DNA of 64,000 bases from Dokdonella sp. Its GTDB lineage: Bacteria; Pseudomonadota; Gammaproteobacteria; Xanthomonadales; Rhodanobacteraceae. Made by a program: the position numbers and the translations under genes. Numbering within the stretch: position 1 is the stretch's first letter; each line of letters starts with the position of its first letter. Where the stretch lies: NCBI RefSeq assembly GCF_019634775.1, contig NZ_JAHCAS010000001.1, forward strand, positions 806,001-870,000. Direction: 5' to 3'. The notes below the pieces were generated by a model that worked only from the letters and a program-made list of their open reading frames with translations, did not search any database and was not told the DNA's origin. Below are positions 8,829-19,863 of the stretch, piece after piece.

Positions 8829-8952
8829 CATCCCGGCAGCGATGCTGCCGTAGCCCTCTCCAACGTCGCAGCCAGCCCCGGCTCCCGTCCCGCCATCCAC
8901 GGGGGTCTTCTGCCAGCCAGCGTCGCGCCCCTCTCCTGCGCCCTGGACTGCC

Positions 8953-11193
8953 ATGCCTCCTTGCCACCGATCCGCCCTTGCCTGCGCCATCGCGCTGGCC
9001 ATTCCGCATGTTGCCCTTGCCGCCGACGACCGCGGCTACCCGCTCGACATCATCAACGAGCTCGACCGCATCGTCGTCAGCGCCACGCTCAACGAACGTG
9101 CGGTGCGTGACGTCGCCAGCGACGTCAGCGTGATCGACGCGGTGGAGATCGACCGCCGCCAGGTGCAGGACATCGCCGAACTCGTGCGCTACGAACCCGG
9201 CGTGTCGGTGACCGGCAGCGCGACGCGCTTCGGCCTCGGCGGTTTCCGCATCCGCGGTCTCGGCGGCGATCGCGTGCGCATCGAGGTTGACGGCATTCCG
9301 GTGTCCGAGGAGTTTTCCATCGGCAGCTTCGCCAACGCCGGCCGCGATTTCGTCGACGTCGATGCGCTCAAGCGTGTCGAGATCATCCGCGGCGCGGCCT
9401 CTTCGCTGTACGGCTCGGACGCGCTCGGCGGGGTGGTCAGTTTCGTCACCAAGGATCCTGCCGACTATCTTGCGCAAGGCGATTCCACCTACATCGCCGG
9501 CAAGGCGCAGTACGCGAGCGTCAATCGCCAGGCCAGCCTGACCGGCACCTTCGCCGGCGGCGACGCGGCGCATGGCGTGGTCGTCATCGCCACGCATCGC
9601 GACGGCCACGCCACGGCGAACAAGGGCACGGTCGACAGCGACAACAACACGCGCACGCGGCCGAACCCGCAGGAAACCGATGCCAATGCGTTGCTTGCCA
9701 AGTACGTGCACACGGCGTCGAGCGGTCGCATCGACCGCATCACGCTCGACGGCGAAAAGGCCTCGATCGACACCAATGCGCTCAGTTCGCGCACGCAGAC
9801 CGCCAATGGCACACGCACCACGTCGCTGGTCGGCAGCGACGGGCGTGAGCGCCAGCGGCTTTCGTTCGGCCAGGAGATTCCGTTTGCCTCGGCTTGGCTC
9901 GACGCGCTCGAATGGAAGGCCTGGGTACAGCAGAGCGAAACCCGCCAGGACACCCTCGAGGACCGCGCGACCGCGACCGCCGGCGTGCTGTCCAATCCGG
10001 TGCAGCGCTTCCGTCGCTTCGACTACGAGCAGCGCGTGGTCGGCACCGAACTGACCGCACGCAAGGAATGGACGGGGTCATCGGCCAAGCACGCGCTGAC
10101 CTGGGGCCTCGACCTTTCGCGCACGCGCACCGAGGAACAGCGTGACGGCTTCCAGCTCAACCTGACCACCGGCGCGAGCAGCCCGAACGTGCCGCCGGAT
10201 GTGTTCCCGGTGCGCGATTTCCCGATCACCGAGACCACGAACGCCGCACTGTTCGTGCAGGACGAGATGACGCTTGCCGACGGCCGTCTGACCCTGATTC
10301 CCGCGGTGCGCGTCGATTCGTACCGGCTCAACCCGAAGAACGACGCGATTTTTGCCGGCGACAATCCGGGCATCGAGCCGGAGAGTCTGGATGACCTCGG
10401 CTGGTCGCCGAAACTCGGCGCGATCTGGCGCTTCAGCCCGCACCTCAGTGTCTTCGCGCAATATGCCCAGGGTTTCCGCGCACCGCCATTCGACGACGTC
10501 AACATCGGCTTCACCAACATCGCCTTCGGCTACACCGCGATCCCCAATCCCGACCTGAAGCCCGAGACCAGCCGCGGCCTCGAACTCGGCCTGCGCGGCA
10601 GCAGCGACATCGGCTGGTTCAGCGTGTCGGCCTATGCGAATCGTTACCGTGATTTCATCGAATCGCTGGTCTTCGTCGGCATGAACGACGATGGCCTGAT
10701 GGTGTTCCAGTCGCGCAATCTGAGCCGGGTGAAGATCCGCGGTGCCGAGGCACGCTATGGCATCCATCTCGGCGCCCTCACCGAAGCCCTCGACGGCTTC
10801 ACCCTCAAGGGCAGCTTCGCCAGCGCACGCGGCGACGACGAAACCGCCGACGAACCGCTGGCCAGCATCGACCCGAAGAAGGCCGTGCTCGGCATCGCCT
10901 ACGACCACGAACGCTGGGGCGCCGAACTTGTCGGCAGCTTCGTCGCCGCGCAGGATCGCCTGCCGAGCGGCAGCAGCGCACCGTTCGAGCCGCACGGCTA
11001 TTCGACCTTCGACCTCTACACCTGGTGGAAGCCGTTCGAGCGCCTCGAACTGTTCGCCGCTGCGACCAACCTCGGCGACCGCAAGTACTGGAACTGGAGC
11101 ACGGCCACCGGCCTGAGCGCGACGTCGGCCGTCCTCGACCGCTACACCGCACCGGGTCGTGCCGGCAGCATCGGCCTGCGCGTGTCGTTCTGA
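8953..11193 (+). CDS. TonB-dependent heme/hemoglobin receptor
   Basis: A 746-residue outer-membrane receptor with a signal peptide (about residues 1-23), a TonB-box-like IVVSAT segment, a plug domain (RIRGLGGDRVRIEVDGIPVS; RGAASSLYGSDALGGVV) and a 22-strand-type barrel ending in phenylalanine (GLRVSF). The barrel has the FRAP motif (residues 508-511, YAQGFRAPPFDDV) and a nearby NPDLKPE segment, corresponding to the FRAP/NPNL boxes of heme and hemoglobin receptors (HmuR/PhuR/HutA group). Together with hemP and the Fur box this supports heme import. The exact ligand (free heme or hemoprotein) is not decided by sequence. Confidence 0.88.
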   Translation: MPPCHRSALACAIALAIPHVALAADDRGYPLDIINELDRIVVSATLNERAVRDVASDVSVIDAVEIDRRQVQDIAELVRYEPGVSVTGSATRFGLGGFRIRGLGGDRVRIEVDGIPVSEEFSIGSFANAGRDFVDVDALKRVEIIRGAASSLYGSDALGGVVSFVTKDPADYLAQGDSTYIAGKAQYASVNRQASLTGTFAGGDAAHGVVVIATHRDGHATANKGTVDSDNNTRTRPNPQETDANALLAKYVHTASSGRIDRITLDGEKASIDTNALSSRTQTANGTRTTSLVGSDGRERQRLSFGQEIPFASAWLDALEWKAWVQQSETRQDTLEDRATATAGVLSNPVQRFRRFDYEQRVVGTELTARKEWTGSSAKHALTWGLDLSRTRTEEQRDGFQLNLTTGASSPNVPPDVFPVRDFPITETTNAALFVQDEMTLADGRLTLIPAVRVDSYRLNPKNDAIFAGDNPGIEPESLDDLGWSPKLGAIWRFSPHLSVFAQYAQGFRAPPFDDVNIGFTNIAFGYTAIPNPDLKPETSRGLELGLRGSSDIGWFSVSAYANRYRDFIESLVFVGMNDDGLMVFQSRNLSRVKIRGAEARYGIHLGALTEALDGFTLKGSFASARGDDETADEPLASIDPKKAVLGIAYDHERWGAELVGSFVAAQDRLPSGSSAPFEPHGYSTFDLYTWWKPFERLELFAAATNLGDRKYWNWSTATGLSATSAVLDRYTAPGRAGSIGLRVSF

Positions 11194-11226
11194 TTTCATG
11201 GCTGGTGCGAACCACGAGGCACGACG

Positions 11227-11898
11227 ATGAGCGACGGATACTTCGACCCGACGCTACCTGGTGGCCACGAACCGTTCGACGGCGCGCTGCCACGCCTCGA
11301 CAACGAGGCATTCGCGCAAGCCAGCGCGCGTGCGGAGCGGGTCGCGCTCGACCTCGCCAACCTCGCCGAATGGCTGCCACGGCTCGGCACCGTGCTCTGG
11401 CTCGAACGCCGCGACGGTGCGCCCGGCGCACCCCAGCGCATGAGCGCCGGACCGCGCCTGATGTTGCTCGAGCACGCCGCCGCCGGCCTGCTCGCGTGCT
11501 GCGCGAGCCTGAGCGCATGGAGCAGCGTCACGCCGCAAGGCCCTCGCGAGTGGCTGTGCTTCCACGCCGATTCCGGCGCGATCCAGGCGAAGCTGTTCCT
11601 CCTGCCCGACTCCGATGTGCTCGCCTGGGATCAGATGAACGCCGCGCAGGGTCTCATCGCCGCCGAATCGTCCATGCCGGAAGGCTCGGTGCATGCCTCA
11701 TTCCTGCGCCGCGCGCTGGCACGCTTCGGCAACCGCTGGCAGGCCCGCCTGCTCGCCTTCGACTTGCGCCCGCTACCATGGCTGCACACACTCGGCGCCA
11801 AGGCGCCGCTGCGCATTTCCCTGCTCGGCCTGGACCTCGCCCGCACGATCGTCCGCGACGAGAACGCCGAATGGATCTCCCCCCTCCACATTGCCTGA
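11227..11898 (+). CDS. unknown protein in the heme operon
   Basis: A 223-residue protein with no signal peptide or clear transmembrane span. It is rich in Leu/Ala helices, with conserved-looking Trp and Cys residues (LLACCASLSAW, REWLCFHADSGAIQAKLFLL). Its C-terminus contains the segment LGLDLARTIVRDENAEWISP. The ribosome-site spacing is acceptable and it sits 33 bp after the receptor and 4 bp before the DUF6607-like gene, so co-transcription is very likely. It does not show HutX, HugZ or HmuS motifs that I recognise. A cytosolic role in handling incoming heme is a guess from context only. Confidence 0.6.
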   Translation: MSDGYFDPTLPGGHEPFDGALPRLDNEAFAQASARAERVALDLANLAEWLPRLGTVLWLERRDGAPGAPQRMSAGPRLMLLEHAAAGLLACCASLSAWSSVTPQGPREWLCFHADSGAIQAKLFLLPDSDVLAWDQMNAAQGLIAAESSMPEGSVHASFLRRALARFGNRWQARLLAFDLRPLPWLHTLGAKAPLRISLLGLDLARTIVRDENAEWISPLHIA

Positions 11899-11902
11899 CA
11901 CC

Positions 11903-12964
11903 ATGACCTCACGTCCGCTGATCACGCCTTTCGTCCTCGTTTCGCTGTTCATGCTGGCCGGCTGTGCCAGCGCACCGCGCAGCAAGTCCACTGCCGCGGC
12001 GCCGAAACCGCTCGCCGAAGCAGCCCCCGCGCAGTACACCTCGCCCTGCCCGAAGCCGCCGACGAACGCCGAGGAACGCTTCGAGTGCGATCGCCGTAGC
12101 ATCCTCGCCATGGCCGGCGAGTTCCGCGTGCGCTTCATCTTCGACGAAACCGCCGCGCTCGCACCAGGCTACACGCCGCATCCGGCACAGCGCAGCGGCG
12201 CCACCGAACTCGTCGAAGTCGTCGAGGACACGGGCCGCAAGATCGTCCTGCAGCACATCCTGGTCATGAAGATGGGCGAGGACGTGCACGTCATCAAGCA
12301 CTGGCGCCAGGACTGGCACTACGAACCGGCCGATCTGCTGCGCTATCGTGGCCGCAGCCGCTTCGAACACGAAGCGGTCGACGCGAATGCAGCGCGCGGG
12401 GCGTGGGCGCAGGTCGTCTACGAAGTCGATGACGCGCCGCGCTACAGCGGCATCGGCCACTGGACGCACAGCGACGGCGTCGATGCCTGGATGTCCGACC
12501 TCAGCCTGCGTCCGCTGCCGCGCCGCGAACATTCCAAGCGCCGCGACTACCAGGCGATCGAGGCGTACAACCGCCACACGCTGACGCCGGGCGGCTGGGT
12601 GCATGAACAGGACAACACCAAGCTCGTCATCGACGTCGACGGCAAGCGCCACGCCATCGCCCGCGAACGCGGCATCAACAGCTACACGCGCATCACCGAT
12701 TTCGATTTCAACCCGGGCCGCGAATACTGGGAAAAGACAAAGGCCTACTGGGCCAGCGTGCGCGACGCCTGGGCACGCGGCGCGGCGGCGAAGGCCTCGT
12801 TCGAGCTCGAACCCGACCCCGACGACGAGCCGCGCATCAATGAGCTGTTCGGCCAGGCCGAACGTGCGCGCAAGGGTGAAACCGTGCCTGTCGCCGAGAT
12901 CGAGGACGTGCTGATCCACTACGGCCTGCCGCTGACGCCGCCGGAGGGTGGGTCGGTTTATTGA
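11903..12964 (+). CDS. DUF6607-like lipoprotein of the heme operon
   Basis: A 353-residue protein with a lipoprotein signal (LFMLAGCAS). The body matches what I recall of DUF6607: an 'RRSILAMAGEFRVRFIFDET' opening, an 'IVLQHILVM...HVIKHWRQDW.YEP' core and 'YSGIGHWTH', an aromatic- and His-rich beta domain. This family often lies next to TonB-dependent receptors. It ends the operon at 12964, immediately before a REP cluster. The start is ATG 11903, with the preceding gene's stop only 5 bp upstream. A periplasm- or outer-membrane-facing accessory role in heme uptake is inferred from position. Confidence 0.65.
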   Translation: MTSRPLITPFVLVSLFMLAGCASAPRSKSTAAAPKPLAEAAPAQYTSPCPKPPTNAEERFECDRRSILAMAGEFRVRFIFDETAALAPGYTPHPAQRSGATELVEVVEDTGRKIVLQHILVMKMGEDVHVIKHWRQDWHYEPADLLRYRGRSRFEHEAVDANAARGAWAQVVYEVDDAPRYSGIGHWTHSDGVDAWMSDLSLRPLPRREHSKRRDYQAIEAYNRHTLTPGGWVHEQDNTKLVIDVDGKRHAIARERGINSYTRITDFDFNPGREYWEKTKAYWASVRDAWARGAAAKASFELEPDPDDEPRINELFGQAERARKGETVPVAEIEDVLIHYGLPLTPPEGGSVY

Positions 12965-12980
12965 GCAGCGTCGTCGGGCC

Positions 12981-13082
12981 GCCCCTGAAGGGGCTCCTGC
13001 GAATCACATTCGTCACAGGAGCCCGTTCACCGGCGATGCTTTTCCCACCACCCCAACGGCATCGCCCGGGAACGGGCTCCTG
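12981..13082. repeat. REP cluster between heme operon and trpD
   Basis: Three palindromic units: GCCCCTGAAGGGGCTCCTG (12981-12999), one with core GGAGCCCGTTCACCGGCGAT (13016-13037), and its inverse ATCGCCCGGGAACGGGCTCC (13061-13080). Units two and three face each other as a REP doublet. The operons on either side converge here, so the cluster may also limit read-through. Confidence 0.7.
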
Positions 13083-13102
13083 CCGGGAAAGAAGGGAATG
13101 CA

Positions 13103-14137
13103 TCACCCCTTCGACAACGCGCGCGTCTGCGCGACGTAGGCGTCGAGCTTTGCACGCGCAGCACCACTGGCGATCGTCGCGCGCGCCAGCGCGATGCCGT
13201 CGGCGATGGAGCTCGCCTTGCCGGCAACGTACAAGGCCGCGCCTGCATTCAACGTGACGATGTCGCGGGCGACGCCGGGACGATCGTCCAGCGCCTCGCG
13301 CACGCGCACGCATGATTCGGCCGGGTTCTCGACGCGCAACTGCCTGCCCGAGGCCATGGCGAAACCGAACTCCTCGGGATGGATCTCGTACTCGTGCACG
13401 ACGCCGTCCCTCAGTTCGCCGATCATCGTCGCGCCGCCGAGCGAGATTTCGTCCATGCCGTCCTTGCCCCAGACCACCAGCGCGCGCTCGGCGCCGAGCT
13501 CGGCGAGCACGCGCACCTGGATACCGACCAGGTCGGGATGGAACACGCCCATCAGGATATTCGGCGCGCCCGCCGGATTGGTCAGCGGCCCGAGGATGTT
13601 GAAGATCGTGCGCACGCCCATCTCGCGGCGCACGGCAGCGACTGCTTTCATCGCCGGATGATGGATCGGCGCGTACATGAAGCCGACACCGACCGCCTCG
13701 ATGCAGCGCGCGACGTCGGCCGGCTGCAGTTCGATCACCGCACCAAGCGCCTCCAGTACATCGGCACTGCCGGACTTGGACGACACGCTGCGATTGCCAT
13801 GCTTGGCCACGCACGCGCCGGCCGCGGCGACCACGAACATCGCCGTCGTCGACACGTTGAAGCTGTGCCCACCATCGCCGCCAGTGCCGACGATGTCGAC
13901 CAGATGCTCGCGCGCGGCCACCTCGACCGGTGCGGCCAGCTCGCGCATGACGCGCGCCGCCGCCGAGATTTCCCCCACCGTCTCCTTCTTCACGCGCAAA
14001 CCGGTCAGGATCGCGGCGGTCATCACCGGCGACACCTCGCCACGCATGATCTGGCGCATCAGCCCGACCATCTCGTCGTGGAAGATTTCGCGATGCTCGA
14101 TCGCGCGTTGCAGGGCTTGTTGGGGCGTCATGGACAT
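13103..14137 (-). CDS. trpD: anthranilate phosphoribosyltransferase
   Basis: The 344-residue enzyme transfers phosphoribose from PRPP to anthranilate, the second step of tryptophan synthesis. Diagnostic motifs are [17 protein letters not shown] (PRPP loop), [21 protein letters not shown], and the metal- and anthranilate-region segments [21 protein letters not shown] and [10 protein letters not shown]. Its length is typical. It follows trpG after a 137-bp gap that holds a REP doublet. No trpC follows. The start could also be the ATG at 14131. Confidence 0.97.
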   Translation of the reverse strand: MSMTPQQALQRAIEHREIFHDEMVGLMRQIMRGEVSPVMTAAILTGLRVKKETVGEISAAARVMRELAAPVEVAAREHLVDIVGTGGDGGHSFNVSTTAMFVVAAAGACVAKHGNRSVSSKSGSADVLEALGAVIELQPADVARCIEAVGVGFMYAPIHHPAMKAVAAVRREMGVRTIFNILGPLTNPAGAPNILMGVFHPDLVGIQVRVLAELGAERALVVWGKDGMDEISLGGATMIGELRDGVVHEYEIHPEEFGFAMASGRQLRVENPAESCVRVREALDDRPGVARDIVTLNAGAALYVAGKASSIADGIALARATIASGAARAKLDAYVAQTRALSKG

Positions 14138-14193
14138 GGGCGGTCATCGAAGGATGCGAAACAAGGTGCCCCGCATTTTCCCATCTTTCCCTG

Positions 14194-14260
14194 TAGGTGC
14201 CCCTTCAGGGGCGATTGGCGATCTGCACGAAAAGCATCGCCCCTGGAGGGGCTCCCACGG
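14194..14260. repeat. REP doublet between trpG and trpD
   Basis: TAGGTGCCCCTTCAGGGGCG (from 14194) and its inverse ATCGCCCCTGGAGGGGCTCC (14236-14255) face each other across about 20 bp. It sits within the presumed trpGD transcript and could fold into a long hairpin in the mRNA. Confidence 0.7.
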
Positions 14261-14273
14261 ATCATTGCAAGCC

Positions 14274-14852
14274 TCACCGCGCCAGGAAATTGCGCAACAG
14301 GTCGTGCCCATGCTGGGTGAGGATCGACTCCGGATGGAACTGCACGCCCTCGACGTCGAGCTCGCGATGGCGCAGGCCCATGATCTCATCGACGCCGCCG
14401 TCCTCGTCCACGGTCCACGCGGTGACCTCGAGTTCATCCGGCAACGAATCCTTCTCGACCACCAGCGAGTGGTAGCGTGTCGCCTCGAACGGATCCGGCA
14501 GGCCGCGAAACACGCCGCGACCTGCGTGATGGATCATCGAGGTCTTGCCGTGCATGATCCTTTGCGCGCGCACGACCTGGCCACCGAAGGCCTGGCCGAT
14601 CGACTGGTGGCCCAGGCAAACACCGAAGATGGGCACCGTTCCGGCCAGTTCGCGCAGCACCGCGAGCGACACGCCGGCCTCGTTCGGCGTGCAAGGCCCC
14701 GGCGAGATGACGATGCGCGCCGGCGCCAGCGCGCGGATCTCCGCCACGCCCAGCTCGTCGTTGCGCACGACCTTCACCTCCTCCCCCAACTCGCCGAAGT
14801 ACTGCACGAGGTTGAAGGTGAAGCTGTCGTAGTTGTCGATCATCAGCAACAT
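14274..14852 (-). CDS. trpG: anthranilate synthase glutamine amidotransferase subunit
   Basis: A 192-residue class I glutamine amidotransferase that supplies ammonia to TrpE. It opens with [19 protein letters not shown], has the nucleophile elbow FGVCLGHQS (catalytic Cys) and the oxyanion-region [10 protein letters not shown], and ends with the catalytic dyad block [11 protein letters not shown]. Its length is typical for a free-standing TrpG/PabA. The start is ATG at 14852, since the long in-frame extension upstream is not conserved-looking. trpE is about 45 kb away in this window. Confidence 0.95.
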   Translation of the reverse strand: MLLMIDNYDSFTFNLVQYFGELGEEVKVVRNDELGVAEIRALAPARIVISPGPCTPNEAGVSLAVLRELAGTVPIFGVCLGHQSIGQAFGGQVVRAQRIMHGKTSMIHHAGRGVFRGLPDPFEATRYHSLVVEKDSLPDELEVTAWTVDEDGGVDEIMGLRHRELDVEGVQFHPESILTQHGHDLLRNFLAR

Positions 14853-15210
14853 GCAAAATCTCACCGCTGCGGTCAGGGCCTGCCGCACAGGGCCGCGAAT
14901 TGTGCCTGAACCCGTGACCCGGGCGTTAAGGATGCTCTGATCAATCCCGCAATGGGGATACCCCGGAAGCGATCCGATGTCGCGCGCCGAGGCGAAGACG
15001 ATATCGGCCACATCGCACCCCCGCACCGAAGCTGTTCGCGCTCGCCGGCCCAGTCGAGCTTGCACCGTTCCGCGTACACGTTCGGCGTGCTCGCAATCGC
15101 CGCGTTCCGCTGCGCCCGACAGTGACTGCTTGCCGTGGGGGTATGGCCGGTCTTTCGTTGCCTGGTTGGACGCTCGCCTGCTGCAACCTTTCCGCGCAGG
15201 GCAGCGGTGC
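14853..15210. other. gene-free stretch upstream of trpG with a solo repeat end
   Basis: This 358-bp interval contains AAGGATGCTCTGATCAATCC at 14929-14948, a solo end of the MITE-like family shared with 60127. I looked for a leader peptide with tandem Trp codons and an attenuator before trpG and found none. No convincing coding frame is present; open frames here have no family features. Confidence 0.5.
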
Positions 15211-16296
15211 TCAGTCGAGGAACTCCCTGCGCAGGTCGATCGTGCTGCGCACGCCGAGGTCGGCGTGGTGATCGGCCAGCCATTGCGCGGCGCAGGCCCG
15301 GCCGCGATCACGCAAGCCGGTGAGGAAACGCAGGTCGGCGCGGATCTTGGTCGCCGCGGCGAGCGTGCCCATGAAGCCGTCGGCGCGGACCAGGTGCACC
15401 AGCACGTGGCGCATGCGCTGCGTGTACTCGGGCCTCAGCCAGCCTTCGCTCAGTTGCCGGGTGACGAACTCGACGGCGCGCATCTCGCGCATCAGCGAGG
15501 AATTGAAGCTGATCTCGCTGACCCGGTCGGCGATCGCGGCCGGCGTCGTCGGTACTTCGTCGCGCCGGATCGGGTTGACCATGACGATGACCACATCGCG
15601 CGTGGCGGTGGCGTAGAACAGCGGGAACAGCGCAGGATTGCCCATGTAGCCGCCATCCCAGTAGTGCTCGCCATCGATCTCGACCGCATGGAAGAGGTGC
15701 GGCAGGCAGGCCGAGGCCATCACCGCGTCGAGCGACATCGCCGCATTGTCGAAGATGCGCACCTTGCCGCTGCGCACGTTGGTCGCGCACAGGAACAGCT
15801 TGATCACCGAGTGCTTGCGCAGGCGTTCGAAATCCACGCAGTCGCCAAGCAGGTCGCGCAACGGATTGATCGCGAGCGGATTGAGCTGGTACGGCGACAG
15901 CGTGCGCGCCAGCGACTCCAGCATCCATTGCTGCACGGCGAGCAGTGCCTGCGCGGCAGCGCCGTCCGCATGTGCGCCGAGCAGGTCGACCACCGGATTG
16001 GCCGCCGCGCCGAGCGCCGCCACGCGCTGCCAGAACCCGGCCAGCGCGGCGCGCGCGCCATCACGTCCGTCGAGCGAGTACCCATGAGCCAATAGCACGG
16101 CGTTCATCGCACCGGCGCTGGTTCCACAGATGCCGTCGAAGTCGATGCGCCCGTCTTCCAGCAAGCGATCGAGCACGCCCCAGGTAAACGCCCCGTGCGA
16201 ACCACCGCCCTGCAGGGCGAGATTGATCGTGCGAGGTGCGCCGGAAACCGGTGGTGCGGAACTGGAACGGGACGTCGGCGGACGTGGTTTCGGCAT
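15211..16296 (-). CDS. patatin-like phospholipase
   Basis: A 361-residue alpha/beta hydrolase of the patatin/RssA group. It has the oxyanion-hole motif [17 protein letters not shown], the nucleophile motif [10 protein letters not shown] (catalytic Ser) and the acid residue in [12 protein letters not shown], forming the Ser-Asp dyad. Substrates of such proteins are membrane phospholipids or acyl esters. There is no signal peptide; the N-terminus is a basic, Ser/Pro-rich tail. The start is ATG 16296, preceded by AGGGA; longer in-frame extensions lack support. It appears monocistronic. Confidence 0.9.
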   Translation of the reverse strand: MPKPRPPTSRSSSAPPVSGAPRTINLALQGGGSHGAFTWGVLDRLLEDGRIDFDGICGTSAGAMNAVLLAHGYSLDGRDGARAALAGFWQRVAALGAAANPVVDLLGAHADGAAAQALLAVQQWMLESLARTLSPYQLNPLAINPLRDLLGDCVDFERLRKHSVIKLFLCATNVRSGKVRIFDNAAMSLDAVMASACLPHLFHAVEIDGEHYWDGGYMGNPALFPLFYATATRDVVIVMVNPIRRDEVPTTPAAIADRVSEISFNSSLMREMRAVEFVTRQLSEGWLRPEYTQRMRHVLVHLVRADGFMGTLAAATKIRADLRFLTGLRDRGRACAAQWLADHHADLGVRSTIDLRREFLD

Positions 16297-16535
16297 CGAG
16301 GTTCCCTGATTTGACGACGTGCGCCGGCGCGGGCCCGATCGCCGGAGCGCAACGATACGCCAAGGCGGGAGGACGAGGCGAACGCTCGCCGAAGCCACGG
16401 ATACCGCACGGAACACCGACGTGCCGGGGTCGATGGCGCGGTTGCGCCCTTGTTCGAGTGCAGCGGCCACGCACGCGTCGATGCCCTCTTCGACCACGTG
16501 GCCAGCGGCACCAGGAACGGCGCCGCCGCCCGTGC

Positions 16536-17918
16536 TCACGGCACGGTCGCGTCGCCGCCGAGCGCCTGGTACAGCACGACCTGGGCATTGAGTCGGGCGA
16601 GCTGCACTTCGGCGAAGGCAATCTCGGCCGAACGACGGCGTTCCTGTGCGTCGAGCCAGCCACGCAGGGCCACCGCGCCAGCCTTGTAGCGCACCTCGTT
16701 GAGGCGCTCGGAAGTGCGCGCGGCGTCGAGGGATTCGGCCAGCAGGGCCGCGCGCGCACCCAGCGCCTCGCGCGCGGCAAGCGCATTGGCGGTGTCGGCG
16801 AGCGCTTGATACAAGGTCTGGCGGAAGCCAACCACCGCTTCCTCGTACTGCGCCTCTGCCACGGCGATGTCGAGGCGACGCTGCTTGATGTCGAGGAAAG
16901 GCAGCGAAAGGCCGGCGCCGAGCGTGCCGATCGGGTTCTTCAGCACGTCGGCGAGCGAGGTGCTCGACGAACCGACACCGGCAGTGAGGCTGAGCGACGG
17001 ATACCAGCTCGCACGCGTGGCATCGACACCGGCCAGGGTCGCGCGCAGGCGCAGTTCGGCCGCGCGCAGGTCCGGACGACCGCCAAGCAGGTCGGCCGGC
17101 AAGCCGGCGGCGATCGCCGGTGGCTCGCGTGTATCAAGGCGCTGCGGATCGGCGATGGTCGTGCCAGGCGGTGCATCGAACAGGATCGCGAAGGCATTGC
17201 CTGTTTCGCTGCGCTGCTGCACGAGCTGCACATGGGCGGCACGCTGGCTGACCAGGCTCTGCTCGGCATCGCTGAGTTCGAGGCGCGAGACCGCGCCGGC
17301 GGCGAACTGCGTGCGCACCAGCGCGAGCGTGCGTTCTGCATAGGCGATGCTCGCTTCGCTGGCGGCGATGCGCTGGTTGAGATAGGCGAGCTGCCAGTAC
17401 AGGCCGGTGCTGGTGCCGATCAAGGCAAGGCGTGCGCTGGCGAGATCCTGTTCGCTGGCGAGCGCTTCCCAGCGGGCAGCGTCGCGCTGGCTGCCGAGCC
17501 GGCCCCACAGGTCGACCACGTAGCTCGCGCCGATCGAAGCCGAGTTCGAGCGCGCTGTCGGGCCGCCATCGTCGAGATCGCGGCTGGCATTGGCGTTGAG
17601 TCCGGCATTAAACGACGGAATCAGTGCGGTCGCGGCGAGCCCGGCCTGCAACTGCGCGCGACGCGCACGGATCGCTGCCGCGGCGAGATTGTTGTTGGCG
17701 GCAAGCGCGGCCTCGACCACGCGGTCGAGTTCGGCGTCGTCGAAACGCGTCCACCAGCGGTCGCCGGCGCGCTCCTCGGCGACCGGCGCCACCACATCCC
17801 ATTGCACCGGCATGACGATGGCGGGGCGCTCGTATGGTGTGCGCACGATCGCCGAACAACCGGCGAGACCGACGAGCACGGCAGTGGAAAGGACGGCCTT
17901 GATCTTCATCACATTCAT
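16536..17918 (-). CDS. outer-membrane efflux lipoprotein (NodT/TolC family) of the MacAB-type operon
   Basis: 460 residues. A lipoprotein signal with Cys at [11 protein letters not shown] precedes two repeated outer-membrane efflux protein domains rich in long Ala/Gln/Arg helices; the pattern '[10 protein letters not shown]' marks the second repeat. It forms the outer-membrane channel of a tripartite exporter. The start at 17918 overlaps the macB stop (ATGA), and the gene is the last of the macA-macB-nodT set, so the channel is probably dedicated to this ABC pump. Confidence 0.9.
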   Translation of the reverse strand: MNVMKIKAVLSTAVLVGLAGCSAIVRTPYERPAIVMPVQWDVVAPVAEERAGDRWWTRFDDAELDRVVEAALAANNNLAAAAIRARRAQLQAGLAATALIPSFNAGLNANASRDLDDGGPTARSNSASIGASYVVDLWGRLGSQRDAARWEALASEQDLASARLALIGTSTGLYWQLAYLNQRIAASEASIAYAERTLALVRTQFAAGAVSRLELSDAEQSLVSQRAAHVQLVQQRSETGNAFAILFDAPPGTTIADPQRLDTREPPAIAAGLPADLLGGRPDLRAAELRLRATLAGVDATRASWYPSLSLTAGVGSSSTSLADVLKNPIGTLGAGLSLPFLDIKQRRLDIAVAEAQYEEAVVGFRQTLYQALADTANALAAREALGARAALLAESLDAARTSERLNEVRYKAGAVALRGWLDAQERRRSAEIAFAEVQLARLNAQVVLYQALGGDATVP

Positions 17919-19861
17919 TCGCGCGCCAGTGCCTCGACAGGATCGAGCCGGGCCGCACTGCGCGCCGGCAGGAAGCCGAACACCACGCCGATCAGCGTCG
18001 AACAGGCGAACGCAACGACCATCGAGGTGACGGAATAAACCATCTGGAAGTTGCCGCCGACGCGCGCGAACACGCTGCCGATGGCGACTGCGAGCAGCAC
18101 GCCGAGCAGGCCGCCGAAGAGGCAGACCAGCACGGCTTCGATCAGGAACTGCTGCAGGATGTCGCTCTGGCGTGCGCCGACGGCCATGCGCACGCCAATC
18201 TCGCGCGTGCGCTCCGTGACCGAGACCAGCATGATGTTCATCACACCGATGCCGCCAACCACCAGCGAGATCAGCGCGATCGAAGACACCAGCAGGGTCA
18301 TCGTCTGCGTGGTCTGCTCGACGGTCTGGCGCACGCTGTCGATGTTGGAGACGAAGAAGTCCTGGCGGCCGTGGCGCTGCGTCAGCAGTTGCGTGATCGC
18401 CTGCTCGGCCGCAGCCATCGACACCTCGTCGCTGACGCGCACGGTGATGTTGCGCAGGTACGACTGCCCGAGCAGGCGACTCATCGCCGTCGTGTACGGC
18501 ACGAATACATTGAGGTTTTCGCTGCTGCCGAAGGCGGAGTCCTTCTTTCTGGTCACGCCGATGATGCGGCAGGGCACGTTGCCGAGCAGGATGACCTGGC
18601 CGATGGCCTCGGCGCCGTTCGGGAACAGCTTGGCGCGCGTGTTCGGATCGATCACGACATCCTGCGACTGGCGGCGCACGGCATCGGCATCGAAGGCCAC
18701 GCCCTCGTCGATCTCGACACCGCGCACGCGGAAGTACTGCTCGCCGACACCGGCGACCTGCGCGTTGACCGAGACGTTGCCGTAGCGCAAGGCCACGCCC
18801 GAGGACACGCCGGGGGTGACGCTGTCGACATAGTCCTGCTGAGCCAGCACGTCGGCATCGGCCGGCACCAGTGTGCGCACGCGTGCCGAACGCATGTCGC
18901 CGAAGCCTGCACCCGGATAGATGTCGATGATGTTGGTGCCGATCGAACTGATGTCGGTGAGGATGCGCTGGCGTGAACCTTCGCCGAGGGCGACCACGGA
19001 CACCACCGAGGCGATACCGATGATGATGCCGAGCATGGTCAGGAACGTGCGCAGACGGTGCGCGGCCATCGCCAGAACGGCCATGCGGAAGGCCTCGGCG
19101 AAGCGATCCCAGGCAGCGCGCCAGCCCTGCGCGCCGGCCTTCGCCGCTGCGCGTGGCACTGGCGCGGCCTCGCTCTCCGTGCGCCGGTCGGCGACGATCA
19201 CGCCATCGCTGATCTCGATCACGCGCCGCGCATGTGCGGCGACGTTCGCATCGTGAGTGACCAGGATGATCGTGTGGCCCTCGCCGTGCAGTTCCTTCAG
19301 CAAGGCGAGCATCTCGGCACCGCTGGCGCTGTCGAGCGCGCCGGTCGGTTCGTCGGCGAGGATGACCTCGCCGCCGTTCATCAGCGCCCGCGCGATCGAG
19401 ACGCGCTGCTGCTGACCGCCGGAGAGCTGACCCGGCTTGTGGCCGAGGCGCTCGGCGAGACCGAGGCGGGTGAGTAGGGAACGCGCGCGTTCACGTCGCG
19501 CGCCTGCATCCTTGCCGGCGTAGATCGCCGGTGTCTCGACGTTGCCGAGCGCGCTCAGGTCGGGGAGCAGATGGTAGCGCTGGAAGACGAAGCCGAAATG
19601 CTCGCGACGCAGCTCGGCGAGCTCGTCGGGATCGAGGCTGCCGGTCTCGCGGCCGGCCACGCGATAGCTGCCGGCGGTCGGACGATCGAGGCAGCCGAGG
19701 ATGTTCATCAGGGTCGACTTGCCGGAACCGGAAGCGCCGACGATGGCGACGAACTCGCCGGCGGCGATGTCGAGGTCGACATCGCGCAGGACGACGAGAG
19801 TCTGGTCGCCGGCCGGGTACTCCCGGCGCAGGCCACGGACCTGGAGCAGCGGCGTGGTCAC
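17915..19861 (-). CDS. macB: MacB-type ABC transporter (ATPase fused to permease)
   Basis: 648 residues. The N-terminal ATPase domain (residues 1 to about 235) has Walker [10 protein letters not shown], the signature LSGGQQQR, Walker [13 protein letters not shown] and the H-loop VTHD. A first transmembrane segment follows near 270-300, then a large periplasmic MacB core domain and three C-terminal FtsX-like helices. MacB works with MacA and an outer-membrane channel to expel macrolides, toxins, lipopeptides or siderophores. The cargo here is not known. It lies 2 bp from macA. Confidence 0.93.
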   Translation of the reverse strand: MTTPLLQVRGLRREYPAGDQTLVVLRDVDLDIAAGEFVAIVGASGSGKSTLMNILGCLDRPTAGSYRVAGRETGSLDPDELAELRREHFGFVFQRYHLLPDLSALGNVETPAIYAGKDAGARRERARSLLTRLGLAERLGHKPGQLSGGQQQRVSIARALMNGGEVILADEPTGALDSASGAEMLALLKELHGEGHTIILVTHDANVAAHARRVIEISDGVIVADRRTESEAAPVPRAAAKAGAQGWRAAWDRFAEAFRMAVLAMAAHRLRTFLTMLGIIIGIASVVSVVALGEGSRQRILTDISSIGTNIIDIYPGAGFGDMRSARVRTLVPADADVLAQQDYVDSVTPGVSSGVALRYGNVSVNAQVAGVGEQYFRVRGVEIDEGVAFDADAVRRQSQDVVIDPNTRAKLFPNGAEAIGQVILLGNVPCRIIGVTRKKDSAFGSSENLNVFVPYTTAMSRLLGQSYLRNITVRVSDEVSMAAAEQAITQLLTQRHGRQDFFVSNIDSVRQTVEQTTQTMTLLVSSIALISLVVGGIGVMNIMLVSVTERTREIGVRMAVGARQSDILQQFLIEAVLVCLFGGLLGVLLAVAIGSVFARVGGNFQMVYSVTSMVVAFACSTLIGVVFGFLPARSAARLDPVEALARE

Positions 19862-19863
19862 GT

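Noticed and set aside
14853..15210. Possible Trp leader peptide and attenuator before trpG
   Set aside because: No short frame with tandem Trp codons and no paired hairpin plus U-run was found; only the repeat end is clear.
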